Source: Alphaproteobacteria bacterium UBA7691
GTDB lineage: Bacteria; Pseudomonadota; Alphaproteobacteria; Ferrovibrionales; Ferrovibrionaceae
NCBI GenBank assembly: GCA_002482765.1
Contig: DLGP01000076.1
Coordinates: forward strand, 1 to 21,379
Reading direction: 5' to 3'
Length of the DNA: 21,379 nt
Shown here: positions 1 to 6,483 of the stretch, piece by piece
How the letters are laid out: the number at the start of each line of letters is the position of its first letter
Position numbering within the stretch: the stretch's first letter is position 1
The notes under the pieces: generated by a model
The model's input: the letters and a program-made list of their open reading frames with translations, nothing else
Told to the model about the DNA's origin: nothing
Databases searched by the model: none
Made by a program: the position numbers and the translations under genes

Positions 1-70
1 CCAAAACCTCAGTAATGCCGAGTCGTTCGACGCTCCGACAAAAATTAAACCGGACAGTCGTGCGCTTGAC

Positions 71-104
71 CCGGGTATCTCTCTCCAATCGAAAAAATAC
101 CCGG
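71..104. repeat. Imperfectly spaced inverted repeat CCGGGTAT / ATACCCGG
   Basis: Arms CCGGGTAT (71-78) and ATACCCGG (97-104) are perfect complements separated by an 18-base AT-richer loop. It sits just beyond a second CCCGGG palindrome (125-147) and shares its core, so the two look like members of one intergenic repeat family. No coding potential is visible in positions 1-120. Confidence 0.5.
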
Positions 105-113
105 AAAACAGTC

Positions 114-147
114 AAAAAAATGAGATGCCCGGGTCAAGCCCGGGCAT
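114..147 (-). terminator. Rho-independent terminator-like palindrome downstream of the DUF6481-like gene
   Basis: ATGCCCGGG (125-133) and CCCGGGCAT (139-147) form a perfect 9-bp stem with a 5-base loop. On the minus strand it is followed, after four bases, by seven T (114-120). It lies 30 bases past the stop of the minus-strand gene at 177. The stem is also a dispersed-repeat type: its right half plus flank, CCCGGGCATGAC, recurs at 12549-12560. Confidence 0.6.
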
Positions 148-176
148 GACGAAGAAAGGTGTGTTGCACTGAAAGC

Positions 177-563
177 CTAGCCGCGGCGCGCCTTGCGATT
201 GGCATAGCGCCGGTCGCGCTCGGCCTTGCGGGTGGCTTCATCCTGCACCACACGGGTGGTGCGGCTCTTTTCGGCAGCTTCGCGCTGCTCCTGCTCGGCG
301 CGCTCGGCGGCGGCAAGGGCTTCGGCACGCGCGGCGGCTTCGGCCTGAATGCGGGCCTGTTCTTCAGCCTTTTGTTGCTCACGCACAGCGCGGCGCTGTT
401 CGCGGGCCTGGGCGACGGCTTCACGTTCTGCCTGCCGCGCCTGCAATGTCGGTGCAGCAGCTTCTTGTGCTGCACGATAGGCTTGCAACAAGGCGGCCTT
501 CGCCTCGGCAGCATTGCCGCGGCGATCAGAGAGTTCGTTATTCTTGGGGTTTCGCAAATTCAT
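177..563 (-). CDS. DUF6481-like small highly charged coiled-coil protein
   Basis: A 128-residue protein that opens MNLRNPKNNELSDRR and is otherwise almost wholly Ala, Glu, Arg and Gln, predicted as one long helix or coiled coil, ending in a basic RKARRG tail. The N-terminal NPKNNExSDRR signature and the composition match the alphaproteobacterial family of unknown function annotated as DUF6481; that assignment is from memory. I chose the ATG at 563 rather than the in-frame ATG at 647, because the family signature begins there and a promoter (618-647) plus a leader hairpin (584-600) occupy the extra upstream stretch. The ribosome site is weak. It follows the cold-shock gene on the same strand but is separated from it by a terminator, so it is probably transcribed alone. 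The function is unknown; a nucleic-acid-binding or RNA-associated role is only a guess from the charge and neighbour. Confidence 0.8.
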   Translation of the reverse strand: MNLRNPKNNELSDRRGNAAEAKAALLQAYRAAQEAAAPTLQARQAEREAVAQAREQRRAVREQQKAEEQARIQAEAAARAEALAAAERAEQEQREAAEKSRTTRVVQDEATRKAERDRRYANRKARRG

Positions 564-583
564 TGTTCCAGTTGAAGTGTCAC

Positions 584-600
584 CCTGACCGGAGGTCAGG
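584..600 (-). promoter_or_regulatory. Leader hairpin upstream of the DUF6481-like gene
   Basis: CCTGACC (584-590) and GGTCAGG (594-600) form a perfect 7-bp stem with a 3-base loop, inside the predicted 5' leader about 20 bases before the start codon. No T-run follows on the minus strand, so it is not an intrinsic terminator. A role in mRNA stability or translation control is inferred. Confidence 0.4.
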
Positions 601-617
601 CCTTTCCGACACGTTTC

Positions 618-647
618 GGTATAGATAACCACGCCGCAGCATGGCAA
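618..647 (-). promoter_or_regulatory. Predicted sigma70-type promoter for the DUF6481-like gene
   Basis: On the minus strand TTGCCA (647-642, 5/6 to TTGACA) and TATACC (623-618, 4/6 to TATAAT) are separated by 18 bases. Initiation near 611 would give a leader of about 48 bases. The -35 overlaps the T-run of the upstream terminator. Confidence 0.45.
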
Positions 648-677
648 TAAAAAAGGCCAGGCAATTTGCCTGACCTT
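645..677 (-). terminator. Rho-independent terminator of the cold-shock gene
   Basis: Minus-strand arms GGTCAGGCAA (675-666) and TTGCCTGGCC (664-655) form a 10-bp stem with one G.U wobble, followed by TTTTTTATT. It lies about 60 bases past the stop of the cold-shock gene. Confidence 0.8.
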
Positions 678-738
678 GATAGGGATCGTGCTTTCAACAA
701 GTCCAGGTTTCCATGGTCAAGCGAAAGCAGATTCCGAA

Positions 739-948
739 TTAGGCAGCCTTGAGATTGCAGGCCGACATCTTGCCCGACTTGCTGTCGCGCTCCATGTCAT
801 AGGCGATCTTCTGGCCTTCAACGATTTCGCGCATACCGGCGCGCTCAACGGCCGAGATATGCACGAAGGCATCCGGGCCGCCGTTGTCCGGCTGAATGAA
901 ACCGAAGCCCTTGGTGGAATTAAACCATTTTACGGTGCCAGTGGTCAT
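739..948 (-). CDS. CspA-family cold-shock protein
   Basis: A 69-residue single cold-shock domain, the normal length for the family. It shows the N-terminal GTVKWFN strand, RNP1 KGFGFI (residues 13-18) and RNP2-like AFVHIS (27-32). Such proteins bind single-stranded RNA and DNA in the cytoplasm and act as RNA chaperones; some are cold-induced, others constitutive. The start is supported by an AGGGG ribosome site about 6-7 bases before the ATG. The gene stands alone between its own promoter (1096-1122) and terminator (645-677). The predicted leader is about 140 bases and holds two strong hairpins, resembling the long structured leaders of cold-regulated csp genes. Which paralogue it is cannot be told from this window. 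Confidence 0.96.
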   Translation of the reverse strand: MTTGTVKWFNSTKGFGFIQPDNGGPDAFVHISAVERAGMREIVEGQKIAYDMERDSKSGKMSACNLKAA

Positions 949-981
949 GATGAACCCCTTTCAGAGGATATAGAGATACTA

Positions 982-1055
982 CTGCGCAAACGCGCAGCAG
1001 GTTGAGGTAACGATTTTTGAAAGGAAGTTCGTTCAGGGCGCGATGCAAATCGCGC
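982..1055 (-). promoter_or_regulatory. Structured 5' leader of the cold-shock gene (two hairpins)
   Basis: Two perfect hairpins lie in the leader: CTGCGC/GCGCAG (982-987 with 992-997, loop of 4) and GCGCGAT/ATCGCGC (1038-1044 with 1049-1055, loop of 4). Each right arm is part of a direct repeat, GCAAA-N-CGCGCAG. Long folded leaders that respond to temperature are known for csp genes; the specific role here is inference. Confidence 0.5.
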
Positions 1056-1095
1056 AGTAACCAAAGCTAACCAAGCAAATATCGACGACACCATC

Positions 1096-1122
1096 AGTAT
1101 AGACTATTGCACCCCGCGTCAA
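1096..1122 (-). promoter_or_regulatory. Predicted promoter of the cold-shock gene
   Basis: Minus-strand TTGACG (1122-1117, 5/6) and TATACT (1101-1096, 5/6) are separated by a short 15-base spacer. Initiation near 1090 would leave a leader of about 140 bases before the ATG at 948. The short spacer is unusual for a strong constitutive promoter. Confidence 0.5.
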
Positions 1123-1165
1123 TGTTTGTTTTTCGTGGCGGCAAAAGCCTGAGCGATAGCGGCAA

Positions 1166-1197
1166 AGAAAAAGGCGGGAACCAACGGCCCCCGCCTT
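1166..1197 (-). terminator. Rho-independent terminator of the iron-binding protein gene
   Basis: AAGGCGGG (1171-1178) pairs with CCCGCCTT (1190-1197). On the minus strand the stem is followed by TTTTCTTTG. It lies 25 bases past the stop at 1222. Confidence 0.75.
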
Positions 1198-1221
1198 CGT
1201 TACAACGATATAGGCCGTGGC

Positions 1222-2262
1222 TTATTTCCAGCCGGCGCGATCCATCAGCTTGAGCGCGGCTTCGTTGTTTTTGCCGAACGTGGCGGCATTCACCTTGTCT
1301 TCCTTGAACTCGGCCCAACGCTGAATCACCGGATGCAGCGCAACGCCGCCAATCACCGGGAATTCATAATTGCCGCGCGCGAAATAACCCTGCGCCTCGG
1401 CGGAGGCGAGATATTCCAGGAACTTCACTGCATTGGCCTTGTTCGGCGCGTATTTGGCCACGCCGGCACCGCTGATATTCACATGCGTGCCGCGGTCATT
1501 CTGGTTCGGGAAGATCACCGCCAGCTTTGACACGATCTCCTTGTCTTCCGGCTTCGAGGAGGCCAGCAGGCGGGCGAAATAATAGGTGTTGGAGAGCGCG
1601 ATATCGCCCTCGCCGGCTGCCACGGCCTTGATCTGATCGGTATCGCCGCCCTTCGGCGCGCGGGCGAAATTAGCCACCACGCCCTTGGCCCAGGCTTCGG
1701 TTTTTTCCTCGCCCTGAGAGGCGATCATGGCGCCGACCAGCGACTGATTATAGACATTGGTGGAGGAGCGGATCAGCACCTTGCCCTTCCATTTCGGATC
1801 GGCCAGATCTTCGTAGCTGCTCAGCGCACCCGGCGCCACGCGCGCCTTGTTCACCACCAGGATACGGGCGCGCTTGGAAAAGCCGAACCACAGGCCCGAA
1901 GGCTCGCGCAGATGCGCCGGGATCAGCTTGTCGAGCATGGCCGAATTGGCTGGCTGCAACAGGTCCATGCTCTGGGCGCGATACAGCCGGCCGGCATCCA
2001 CGGTGATCACCACATCGGCCGGGCTCTTGTCGCCTTCGGCCTTCATGCGCTGAAGCAGTTCATCCTCACGCGCTTCCAGACGGTTGATCTTGATGCCGGT
2101 CTGCTTGGTGAATTCGGCATAAAGCGCTTCGTCGGTGTCGTAATGCCGCGAGGAATAAAGGTTCAACTCACCTTGGGCCAGGGCCTGCCCCGGCAAGGCC
2201 AGCAGGCCGGCAGCGGCGACACCCAGGGCCAGCGCCACGCGGCGCGAGATTACGATGCTCAT
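1222..2262 (-). CDS. Periplasmic Fe(III) ABC-transporter substrate-binding protein (FbpA/FutA-like)
   Basis: A 346-residue exported binding protein. Residues 1-30 are a signal peptide with hydrophobic core and ALA cleavage motif before QGELNLYSSRHYD. The mature N-terminus LYSSRHYDTD, the NVYNQSL segment (Tyr171) and the twin tyrosines in NTYYFAR (Tyr227-Tyr228) are the iron-ligand positions of the FutA/FbpA family, with His40 and Tyr41 near the N-terminus as in FutA-type proteins. It would capture ferric iron in the periplasm and hand it to a permease and ATPase, which are not in this window. The start is backed by a GGAG ribosome site nine bases upstream. It is monocistronic by layout, with a terminator at 1166-1197 and a Fur-box-like repeat upstream, so iron repression is likely. 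Confidence 0.93.
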   Translation of the reverse strand: MSIVISRRVALALGVAAAGLLALPGQALAQGELNLYSSRHYDTDEALYAEFTKQTGIKINRLEAREDELLQRMKAEGDKSPADVVITVDAGRLYRAQSMDLLQPANSAMLDKLIPAHLREPSGLWFGFSKRARILVVNKARVAPGALSSYEDLADPKWKGKVLIRSSTNVYNQSLVGAMIASQGEEKTEAWAKGVVANFARAPKGGDTDQIKAVAAGEGDIALSNTYYFARLLASSKPEDKEIVSKLAVIFPNQNDRGTHVNISGAGVAKYAPNKANAVKFLEYLASAEAQGYFARGNYEFPVIGGVALHPVIQRWAEFKEDKVNAATFGKNNEAALKLMDRAGWK

Positions 2263-2299
2263 GATTCTCGGCTCCCCAACAGAATGCCAGTGACGGCAG

Positions 2300-2328
2300 A
2301 ATGCGAATAGTAATGCGAATGACTTTCA
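2300..2328 (-). promoter_or_regulatory. Fur-box-like direct repeat upstream of the iron-binding protein
   Basis: Plus-strand AATGCGAAT occurs at 2300-2308 and again at 2312-2320, a 12-base period. TGCGAAT-G-ACTTTCA (2314-2328) approximates the 7-1-7 inverted repeat recognised by alphaproteobacterial Fur-type regulators. It lies 40-65 bases upstream of the start codon. The match is by eye, so the regulator is not certain. Confidence 0.4.
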
Positions 2329-2450
2329 AAGAATAAATACCTCAGGGCTGTTTGTGCTGCAAGCGCGACTAACTCGCATTTTCGTGAAGTCACGCAAGCG
2401 TCAACCGCTCTGCCCTCGCCATGCGAGGGAAAAGCGCCATAATCCAAACT

Positions 2451-3536
2451 ATGAACGCCCCAAGAAACGCCCTCTGCATGCTGATTTTCTCCGTGTTTAC
2501 CGGCTGCGCCGCCATACCGGAAGCATCTGCCGAGTTGCCGCGAGAACAGCTGGTTTTGCGCTCTGCGCTTAGCGTGCGGCCGGCGGATAACAGCGTTACC
2601 CTGCCGTTGTTCCGGGGCCGCGCCGGCAATCAGACGGTCTGGTATATCGTGATGGATTCATCCGATCAGGCCGATGCCGAACGGCGTGGCGTGGTATGGG
2701 CGCCGCTGCTGGCCCGCGCCGGCCATGTGCAGGCCGTGCAGCACAGCGATGCCGGCCTGGTTTTTGCCGCCGCACCGAATTTTGCCCCCGAGCGGCGCTA
2801 TCGGCCCGGGCCGCAGGGGTTTCCGCCACTGGATGCTGCCGATGCCGTGGCGCCCGGTGCCACGGCGCCTGCCGCCTATTCGCCCTTCATCCGGTTGGCA
2901 GCGGATGGCCCGATATTGAACGCGCCGATTGTGGCTGTGGGTGACGGGCCGTTTGACCTCAGCCGCCATGACCGCACAATGGATCGTGTGCTGGCGATTG
3001 ATACGGCGAAGCGGCAAGTGACCCTGCTGCTCAGCCGTGGCTTCGCCGAAGGCCGCGCCGTGTTGTATATCAGTACCGAGGCCAGCGACCCATTGGCCGC
3101 CGCCCTGGAACGCGCCACCCTGGTGCCGAAGCTGGGCGAAGGCGACGGCGATATCGGCCTGATCGCCATGATGAACGGCCAGACCGGCGCCGACAATCCC
3201 GAGGCGCAGGGTTTGCCGCATCTGGTGCTGGATGGCGCCGTGGCCGCAACCGCCGGCCGGCATAATGCAGCGCGGCTGGGCGCACCGGGCAATATCCTGA
3301 CCGCCTTCCCCACCGGCAAAACCGCCAGCGGCTATTCACCGCTCTGGAGTGTGAGCCTAGCGGCCTGGGCCGAGGACAGGGTGAAGGCCGGCAGCAATAT
3401 TCGCATCACGCATCAGGCCGAGATTTATCGCCTGCTGGGCAAGGGCATCAATGGCCCGGACGGCGCGCCTTTTGCGCCATCCGGCATCACCGTGAATTGC
3501 CCGGTGGTGGCTTATCTCGACGCCGCGCCGCCCTGA
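2451..3536 (+). CDS. Exported protein of unknown function
   Basis: A 361-residue protein not confidently recognised. The N-terminus MNAPRNALCMLIFSVFTGCAAIP is a signal sequence. It could be lipoprotein type (FTGC, Cys19, imperfect lipobox) or cleaved after ASA near residue 27. The body has a repeated architecture: a TVTLPLFRGR / VWYIVMDSSDQADAERRGV segment near residues 50-85 is echoed by RQVTLLLSRGFAEGRAVLYISTEASD near 190-220, each strand-rich unit ending in an Asp/Ser loop. I chose the ATG at 2451 because the signal peptide begins there; the frame stays open to an ATG at 2421, which lies closer to a GAGGGA purine run. The 3' end overlaps the convergent hydrolase gene by 25 bases. Location is probably periplasm or outer-membrane face. 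No function is proposed. Confidence 0.75.
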   Translation: MNAPRNALCMLIFSVFTGCAAIPEASAELPREQLVLRSALSVRPADNSVTLPLFRGRAGNQTVWYIVMDSSDQADAERRGVVWAPLLARAGHVQAVQHSDAGLVFAAAPNFAPERRYRPGPQGFPPLDAADAVAPGATAPAAYSPFIRLAADGPILNAPIVAVGDGPFDLSRHDRTMDRVLAIDTAKRQVTLLLSRGFAEGRAVLYISTEASDPLAAALERATLVPKLGEGDGDIGLIAMMNGQTGADNPEAQGLPHLVLDGAVAATAGRHNAARLGAPGNILTAFPTGKTASGYSPLWSVSLAAWAEDRVKAGSNIRITHQAEIYRLLGKGINGPDGAPFAPSGITVNCPVVAYLDAAPP

Positions 3537-4303
3537 AGCGAACCCACATAACCGGCCAGGGCCTCACGCACCGCGTCGGGCTGGTCCTTGTGCGGTGAAT
3601 GGCCACAATCCGGCAGGATCAGGGTTTCGACGCGGCCTTTGGCCAGGGCCTTGATGGTATCGATCTGCGCCAGCGTGCCGTATTCATCGCCCTCACCCTG
3701 GATCGCCAGCACCGGATGCCGGATACGCGCCACCTCGGCCTCGATATTCCAATGGGCAAAATCCGGGTTGAGCCAGGAATCACACCAGCCGCGAAAGGCG
3801 CAATCCACATTGGCGCCGTGATACTTGGCTAGGCGCTGGCGCAGATCGCCACCGGCATAGGCATCATGCGCGGCGCGGATCGACTGCACCGAAATCGGCT
3901 CGGCATAACTATGCGGCGCCATCACGGCAATGCCCAGCAGACCCGGATGCGGCGCCGCGCCGGCATGGATCAGGGCAATCGAAGCGCCATCGGAATGCCC
4001 CACCAGAATGGGCTGCGCGATGCCCAGCAATTGCAGCAATTCCGGCAACAGGCTGAGCGCTTCATCATGCATGTAAGTGATCGGGCGCGGCAGCGCGCAG
4101 GGCGATGAACCACCATAGCCGATGCGGCTGTAGACCAAAGCCGGCAGGCCACAATCAGCCGCGACCTGATCGGGGAAATCGCGCCATTGCGCAACCGAGC
4201 CCAAGCCTTCATGCAGGAAAACCAGCACCGGCTGCGCAGCAGGGTTGCGCGCGCCAATCCAGCGATACTCAACACGGCCAGCGGAAATATCGGCGACTTG
4301 CAT
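3512..4303 (-). CDS. Alpha/beta hydrolase of the benzoate operon
   Basis: A 263-residue cytoplasmic alpha/beta-hydrolase fold protein. The nucleophile elbow is GHSDGAS (Ser104), the acid probably Asp206 in GEGDEYG, and the base His235 in DCGHSPHKDQP. The oxyanion region is the early FLHEGLGS loop (30-36). It is third in the minus-strand operon after the flavodoxin and benzoate-CoA ligase. The ligase stop and this ATG share a base (TGATG), which implies translational coupling; an in-frame GTG at 4306 is the alternative start. Hydrolases of this kind recur in box clusters and have been suggested to act on lactones or thioesters, but the substrate cannot be read from the sequence. Its last 25 bases overlap the convergent exported-protein gene. 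Confidence 0.9.
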   Translation of the reverse strand: MQVADISAGRVEYRWIGARNPAAQPVLVFLHEGLGSVAQWRDFPDQVAADCGLPALVYSRIGYGGSSPCALPRPITYMHDEALSLLPELLQLLGIAQPILVGHSDGASIALIHAGAAPHPGLLGIAVMAPHSYAEPISVQSIRAAHDAYAGGDLRQRLAKYHGANVDCAFRGWCDSWLNPDFAHWNIEAEVARIRHPVLAIQGEGDEYGTLAQIDTIKALAKGRVETLILPDCGHSPHKDQPDAVREALAGYVGSLQGGAASR

Positions 4304-5853
4304 CACAGCCTGAGTTTGAAACGCTGAATCTTGCCGGTGGCAGTTTTGGGCAATTCGGCAACAAATTCAATCCAGCGCGGATATTTATGCGGTGCCAGCC
4401 GGTCTTTCACAAATTGTTTGAGATCGGCCGCCAGGGCATCGTCGCCAAGGATGCCCTGATGCGGCACCACATAGGCTTTCGGCTTGATCAGCCGGTCGGT
4501 ATCCTCATGCGCCACCACGGCGGCTTCCAGCACTTTTTCATGCGCCAGCAAGGCTGATTCCACTTCAAACGGCGACACCCAGATGCCGCTTACCTTCAGC
4601 ATGTCGTCGGAACGCCCGGCATAGGCGTAGTAGCCATCCGCGTCGCGCACATATTTATCGCCGGTGCGGGTCCAGGGGCCATGAAACGTGACCAGGCTTT
4701 TCGGCCGGTTATTCCAATAGGCAATGGCGGCCGAAGGGCCGGCCACCAGCAATTCACCAATCTCGCCGTCCGCCACATCGCGGCCCTGGTCGTCGACGAT
4801 ACGCAAATCATAGCCCGGCACCGCTTTGCCGGTGGTGCCATGGCGGATATCGCCGGGCCGGTTGGAGACAAAGATATGCAGCATCTCGGTGGAGCCGATG
4901 CCATCCAGGATGGCAACACCAAACCGCTCCTGCCAGCGCCGGGCAATATCCTCGGGCAACGCCTCGCCGGCCGAAACACAATGGCGCAGCCGGGCCGAGC
5001 CGCTGTCGCGATTGATCGTGGCATCGGCCAGGATGGCGGCGTAGAGCGTCGGCACGCCATAGAAGATGCTGGGCTGGTGCTGCTGCAATCGCTGCATCAC
5101 ACTTTGCGGCGTCGGCCGCTCGGCCATCAGCACGGCAGTGGCGCCGACATGCAGCGGAAAGCTCATCGCATTGCCCATGCCATAGGCGAAGAACAGCTTG
5201 GCGGCAGAAAACACCACGTCGCTTTCGGCCAGGCCCAGCACTTCCTCGGCATAGAGCACGGCGGTATGCACCATATCGCCATGCAGATGCATGGCGCCTT
5301 TGGGCTTGCCGGTGGAGCCGGAGGAATAGAGCCAGAAGCCGATATCATCCGGCGTGGTCTCGGCGGCATCAAGCTGATCGGATTGTTCGGCCAGCAGGGC
5401 TTCCAGCGGCTTGATCGTGGCCGCAACCCGACCCGAGATCAGCACATGCTTGAGATACGGCTGGTCGGTGACAATGGGGCGGAATTTCTCCAGCAAGGCA
5501 TCGGAAACCGCCAGCACCACGGCGCGGCTGTCGCGCAGCAGGAAATCGTAATCCGCTGTTGGCAGCAGCGTGTTCACCGGCACCGGCACGGCGCCGATTT
5601 TCATGGCGCCGAAAAACAGCGCCGGAAAATCGATGCCATCCAGCATCGCCATCAGCACGCGCTGCTCGCGCTGCACGCCCAGGCTTTTCAGCAGGTTGCC
5701 GGCGCGGTTCACGCGCTGCGCCAGCTCGGCATAAGTGTGGCTGCCGCGATCATCGATGAACGCCACCTTGGCGCCGCGCCCTTCCGCCAGATGCCGGTCG
5801 ATAAAATGGCTGGCGGCGTTGTAGCGCCGCGGCAGATCGAGAAAGCGGGGCAT
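4303..5853 (-). CDS. bclA: Benzoate-CoA ligase
   Basis: A 516-residue adenylate-forming acyl-CoA synthetase, the usual length of the benzoate-CoA ligase family. It converts benzoate, CoA and ATP to benzoyl-CoA, AMP and pyrophosphate in the cytoplasm. Motifs are the phosphate loop YSSGSTGKPKG (176-186), the A5 motif GIGSTEM, the hinge region YAGRSDDMLKVSGIWVSP, and the C-terminal catalytic lysine in TATGKIQRF (Lys508). The opening FLDLPRRYNAASHFID and the box neighbours favour benzoate over other aryl acids, although 4-hydroxybenzoate or related substrates cannot be excluded. The start follows an excellent GGGAGGAG ribosome site. It is second in the operon, 82 bases after the flavodoxin, and is coupled to the hydrolase. 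Names for this enzyme vary between organisms (bclA, badA, bzdA). Confidence 0.95.
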   Translation of the reverse strand: MPRFLDLPRRYNAASHFIDRHLAEGRGAKVAFIDDRGSHTYAELAQRVNRAGNLLKSLGVQREQRVLMAMLDGIDFPALFFGAMKIGAVPVPVNTLLPTADYDFLLRDSRAVVLAVSDALLEKFRPIVTDQPYLKHVLISGRVAATIKPLEALLAEQSDQLDAAETTPDDIGFWLYSSGSTGKPKGAMHLHGDMVHTAVLYAEEVLGLAESDVVFSAAKLFFAYGMGNAMSFPLHVGATAVLMAERPTPQSVMQRLQQHQPSIFYGVPTLYAAILADATINRDSGSARLRHCVSAGEALPEDIARRWQERFGVAILDGIGSTEMLHIFVSNRPGDIRHGTTGKAVPGYDLRIVDDQGRDVADGEIGELLVAGPSAAIAYWNNRPKSLVTFHGPWTRTGDKYVRDADGYYAYAGRSDDMLKVSGIWVSPFEVESALLAHEKVLEAAVVAHEDTDRLIKPKAYVVPHQGILGDDALAADLKQFVKDRLAPHKYPRWIEFVAELPKTATGKIQRFKLRL

Positions 5854-5935
5854 GATGGTCTCCTCCCAGAAACCGTTTTTCTATTTTTTATCGCTTGGCC
5901 GGCATCAAGGCCGGCAGCCGATCATGCCGGCTGCA

Positions 5936-6403
5936 TCATGCAGCCTGGGCCAGCGGCGAGGCCAACTTGACCCATTCCAGCGCCCAGACCACGGCATCTT
6001 CCTCTGGCAGCGTGGTGCCGGAAGCGTTATGCGCCAGTCGCTCGCCCACCAGGGTGGCGCCCAGTTCGCTCAAGATCTGCTCAAACTGCATGCCGCCATG
6101 ATTGTAGGTATCGGCATAGGTGCTGTCGCCCAGGCCGATCACGCCGGCCAGTTTGCCGCCCAGATCAGGCCGCGCCGCCACAAGGTCGGCATGGAAATCG
6201 CGCGCATTGTCCGGCACGTCGCCCTGGCCATAGGTGGAGGTGCAGATCAGGAAGGCGCCCGGGCGCTGAAACACGTCGGCTTTCAGATTGTCCATCAGCA
6301 GCACGTCTACCGCATGGCCTTCGGCGGCCAGCGCCTTCTTCACATCGCCCGCAACAATTTCGGCGGTGCCGGTCATGGTGCCAACCAGGATGGTAATCTG
6401 CAT
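5936..6403 (-). CDS. Short-chain (MioC-like) flavodoxin leading the benzoate operon
   Basis: A 155-residue single flavodoxin-like domain. The FMN phosphate loop is GTMTGTAEIVA (8-18). The flavin-flanking loops are TSTYGQGDVPDN and GLGDSTYADTYNHGG, and the C-terminal TTLPEEDAVVWALEW is typical of MioC and of the flavodoxin domain of diflavin reductases. It would carry electrons in the cytoplasm from a reductase not in this window. The start at 6403 is fixed by an AAGGAGGAG ribosome site; the longer upstream frame would cross the promoter and operator and has no family similarity. It is the first gene of the ligase operon and is divergent from boxR. BoxB needs an electron donor and no boxA is present here, so a role in the BoxB reaction is plausible but inferred. 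Confidence 0.92.
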   Translation of the reverse strand: MQITILVGTMTGTAEIVAGDVKKALAAEGHAVDVLLMDNLKADVFQRPGAFLICTSTYGQGDVPDNARDFHADLVAARPDLGGKLAGVIGLGDSTYADTYNHGGMQFEQILSELGATLVGERLAHNASGTTLPEEDAVVWALEWVKLASPLAQAA

Positions 6404-6471
6404 CTTCGCTCCTCCTTCACATGAAGCGCCCGAAATATAGCGCACTGATTTCTGGCATTCCAGAGTAAAAA

Positions 6472-6483
6472 GCATTATAATGC
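6472..6483. promoter_or_regulatory. Palindromic operator overlapping divergent -10 elements (flavodoxin operon / boxR)
   Basis: GCATTATAATGC is a perfect 12-bp palindrome, and being self-complementary it carries TATAAT on both strands. It sits between the divergent flavodoxin operon and boxR, and the same 12 bases recur before boxC (7446-7457). CTGGCA (6452-6457, 4/6 to TTGACA) lies 18 bases upstream of the plus-strand TATAAT (6476-6481). On the minus strand TATAAT spans 6479-6474, giving a leader of about 60 bases before the flavodoxin. A BoxR binding site that covers the polymerase -10 element is the simplest reading. Confidence 0.65.

Noticed and set aside
676..1005. Plus-strand open frame across the cold-shock gene
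   Set aside because: It is antisense to a perfect cold-shock domain and carries no recognisable motif.
5878..5947. GC-rich hairpins between the flavodoxin and ligase genes considered as a terminator
   Set aside because: On the minus strand the stems (including GGCTGCA/TGCAGCC at the flavodoxin stop) are followed by A-rich sequence and not by T, so they do not look like an intrinsic terminator. They may only stabilise the mRNA.
4681..5970. Long plus-strand open frame (429 codons) opposite benzoate-CoA ligase
   Set aside because: It is antisense to a gene with full family motifs and a strong ribosome site. The translation is His/Gln/Arg-rich low-complexity sequence caused by GC-skewed codons.
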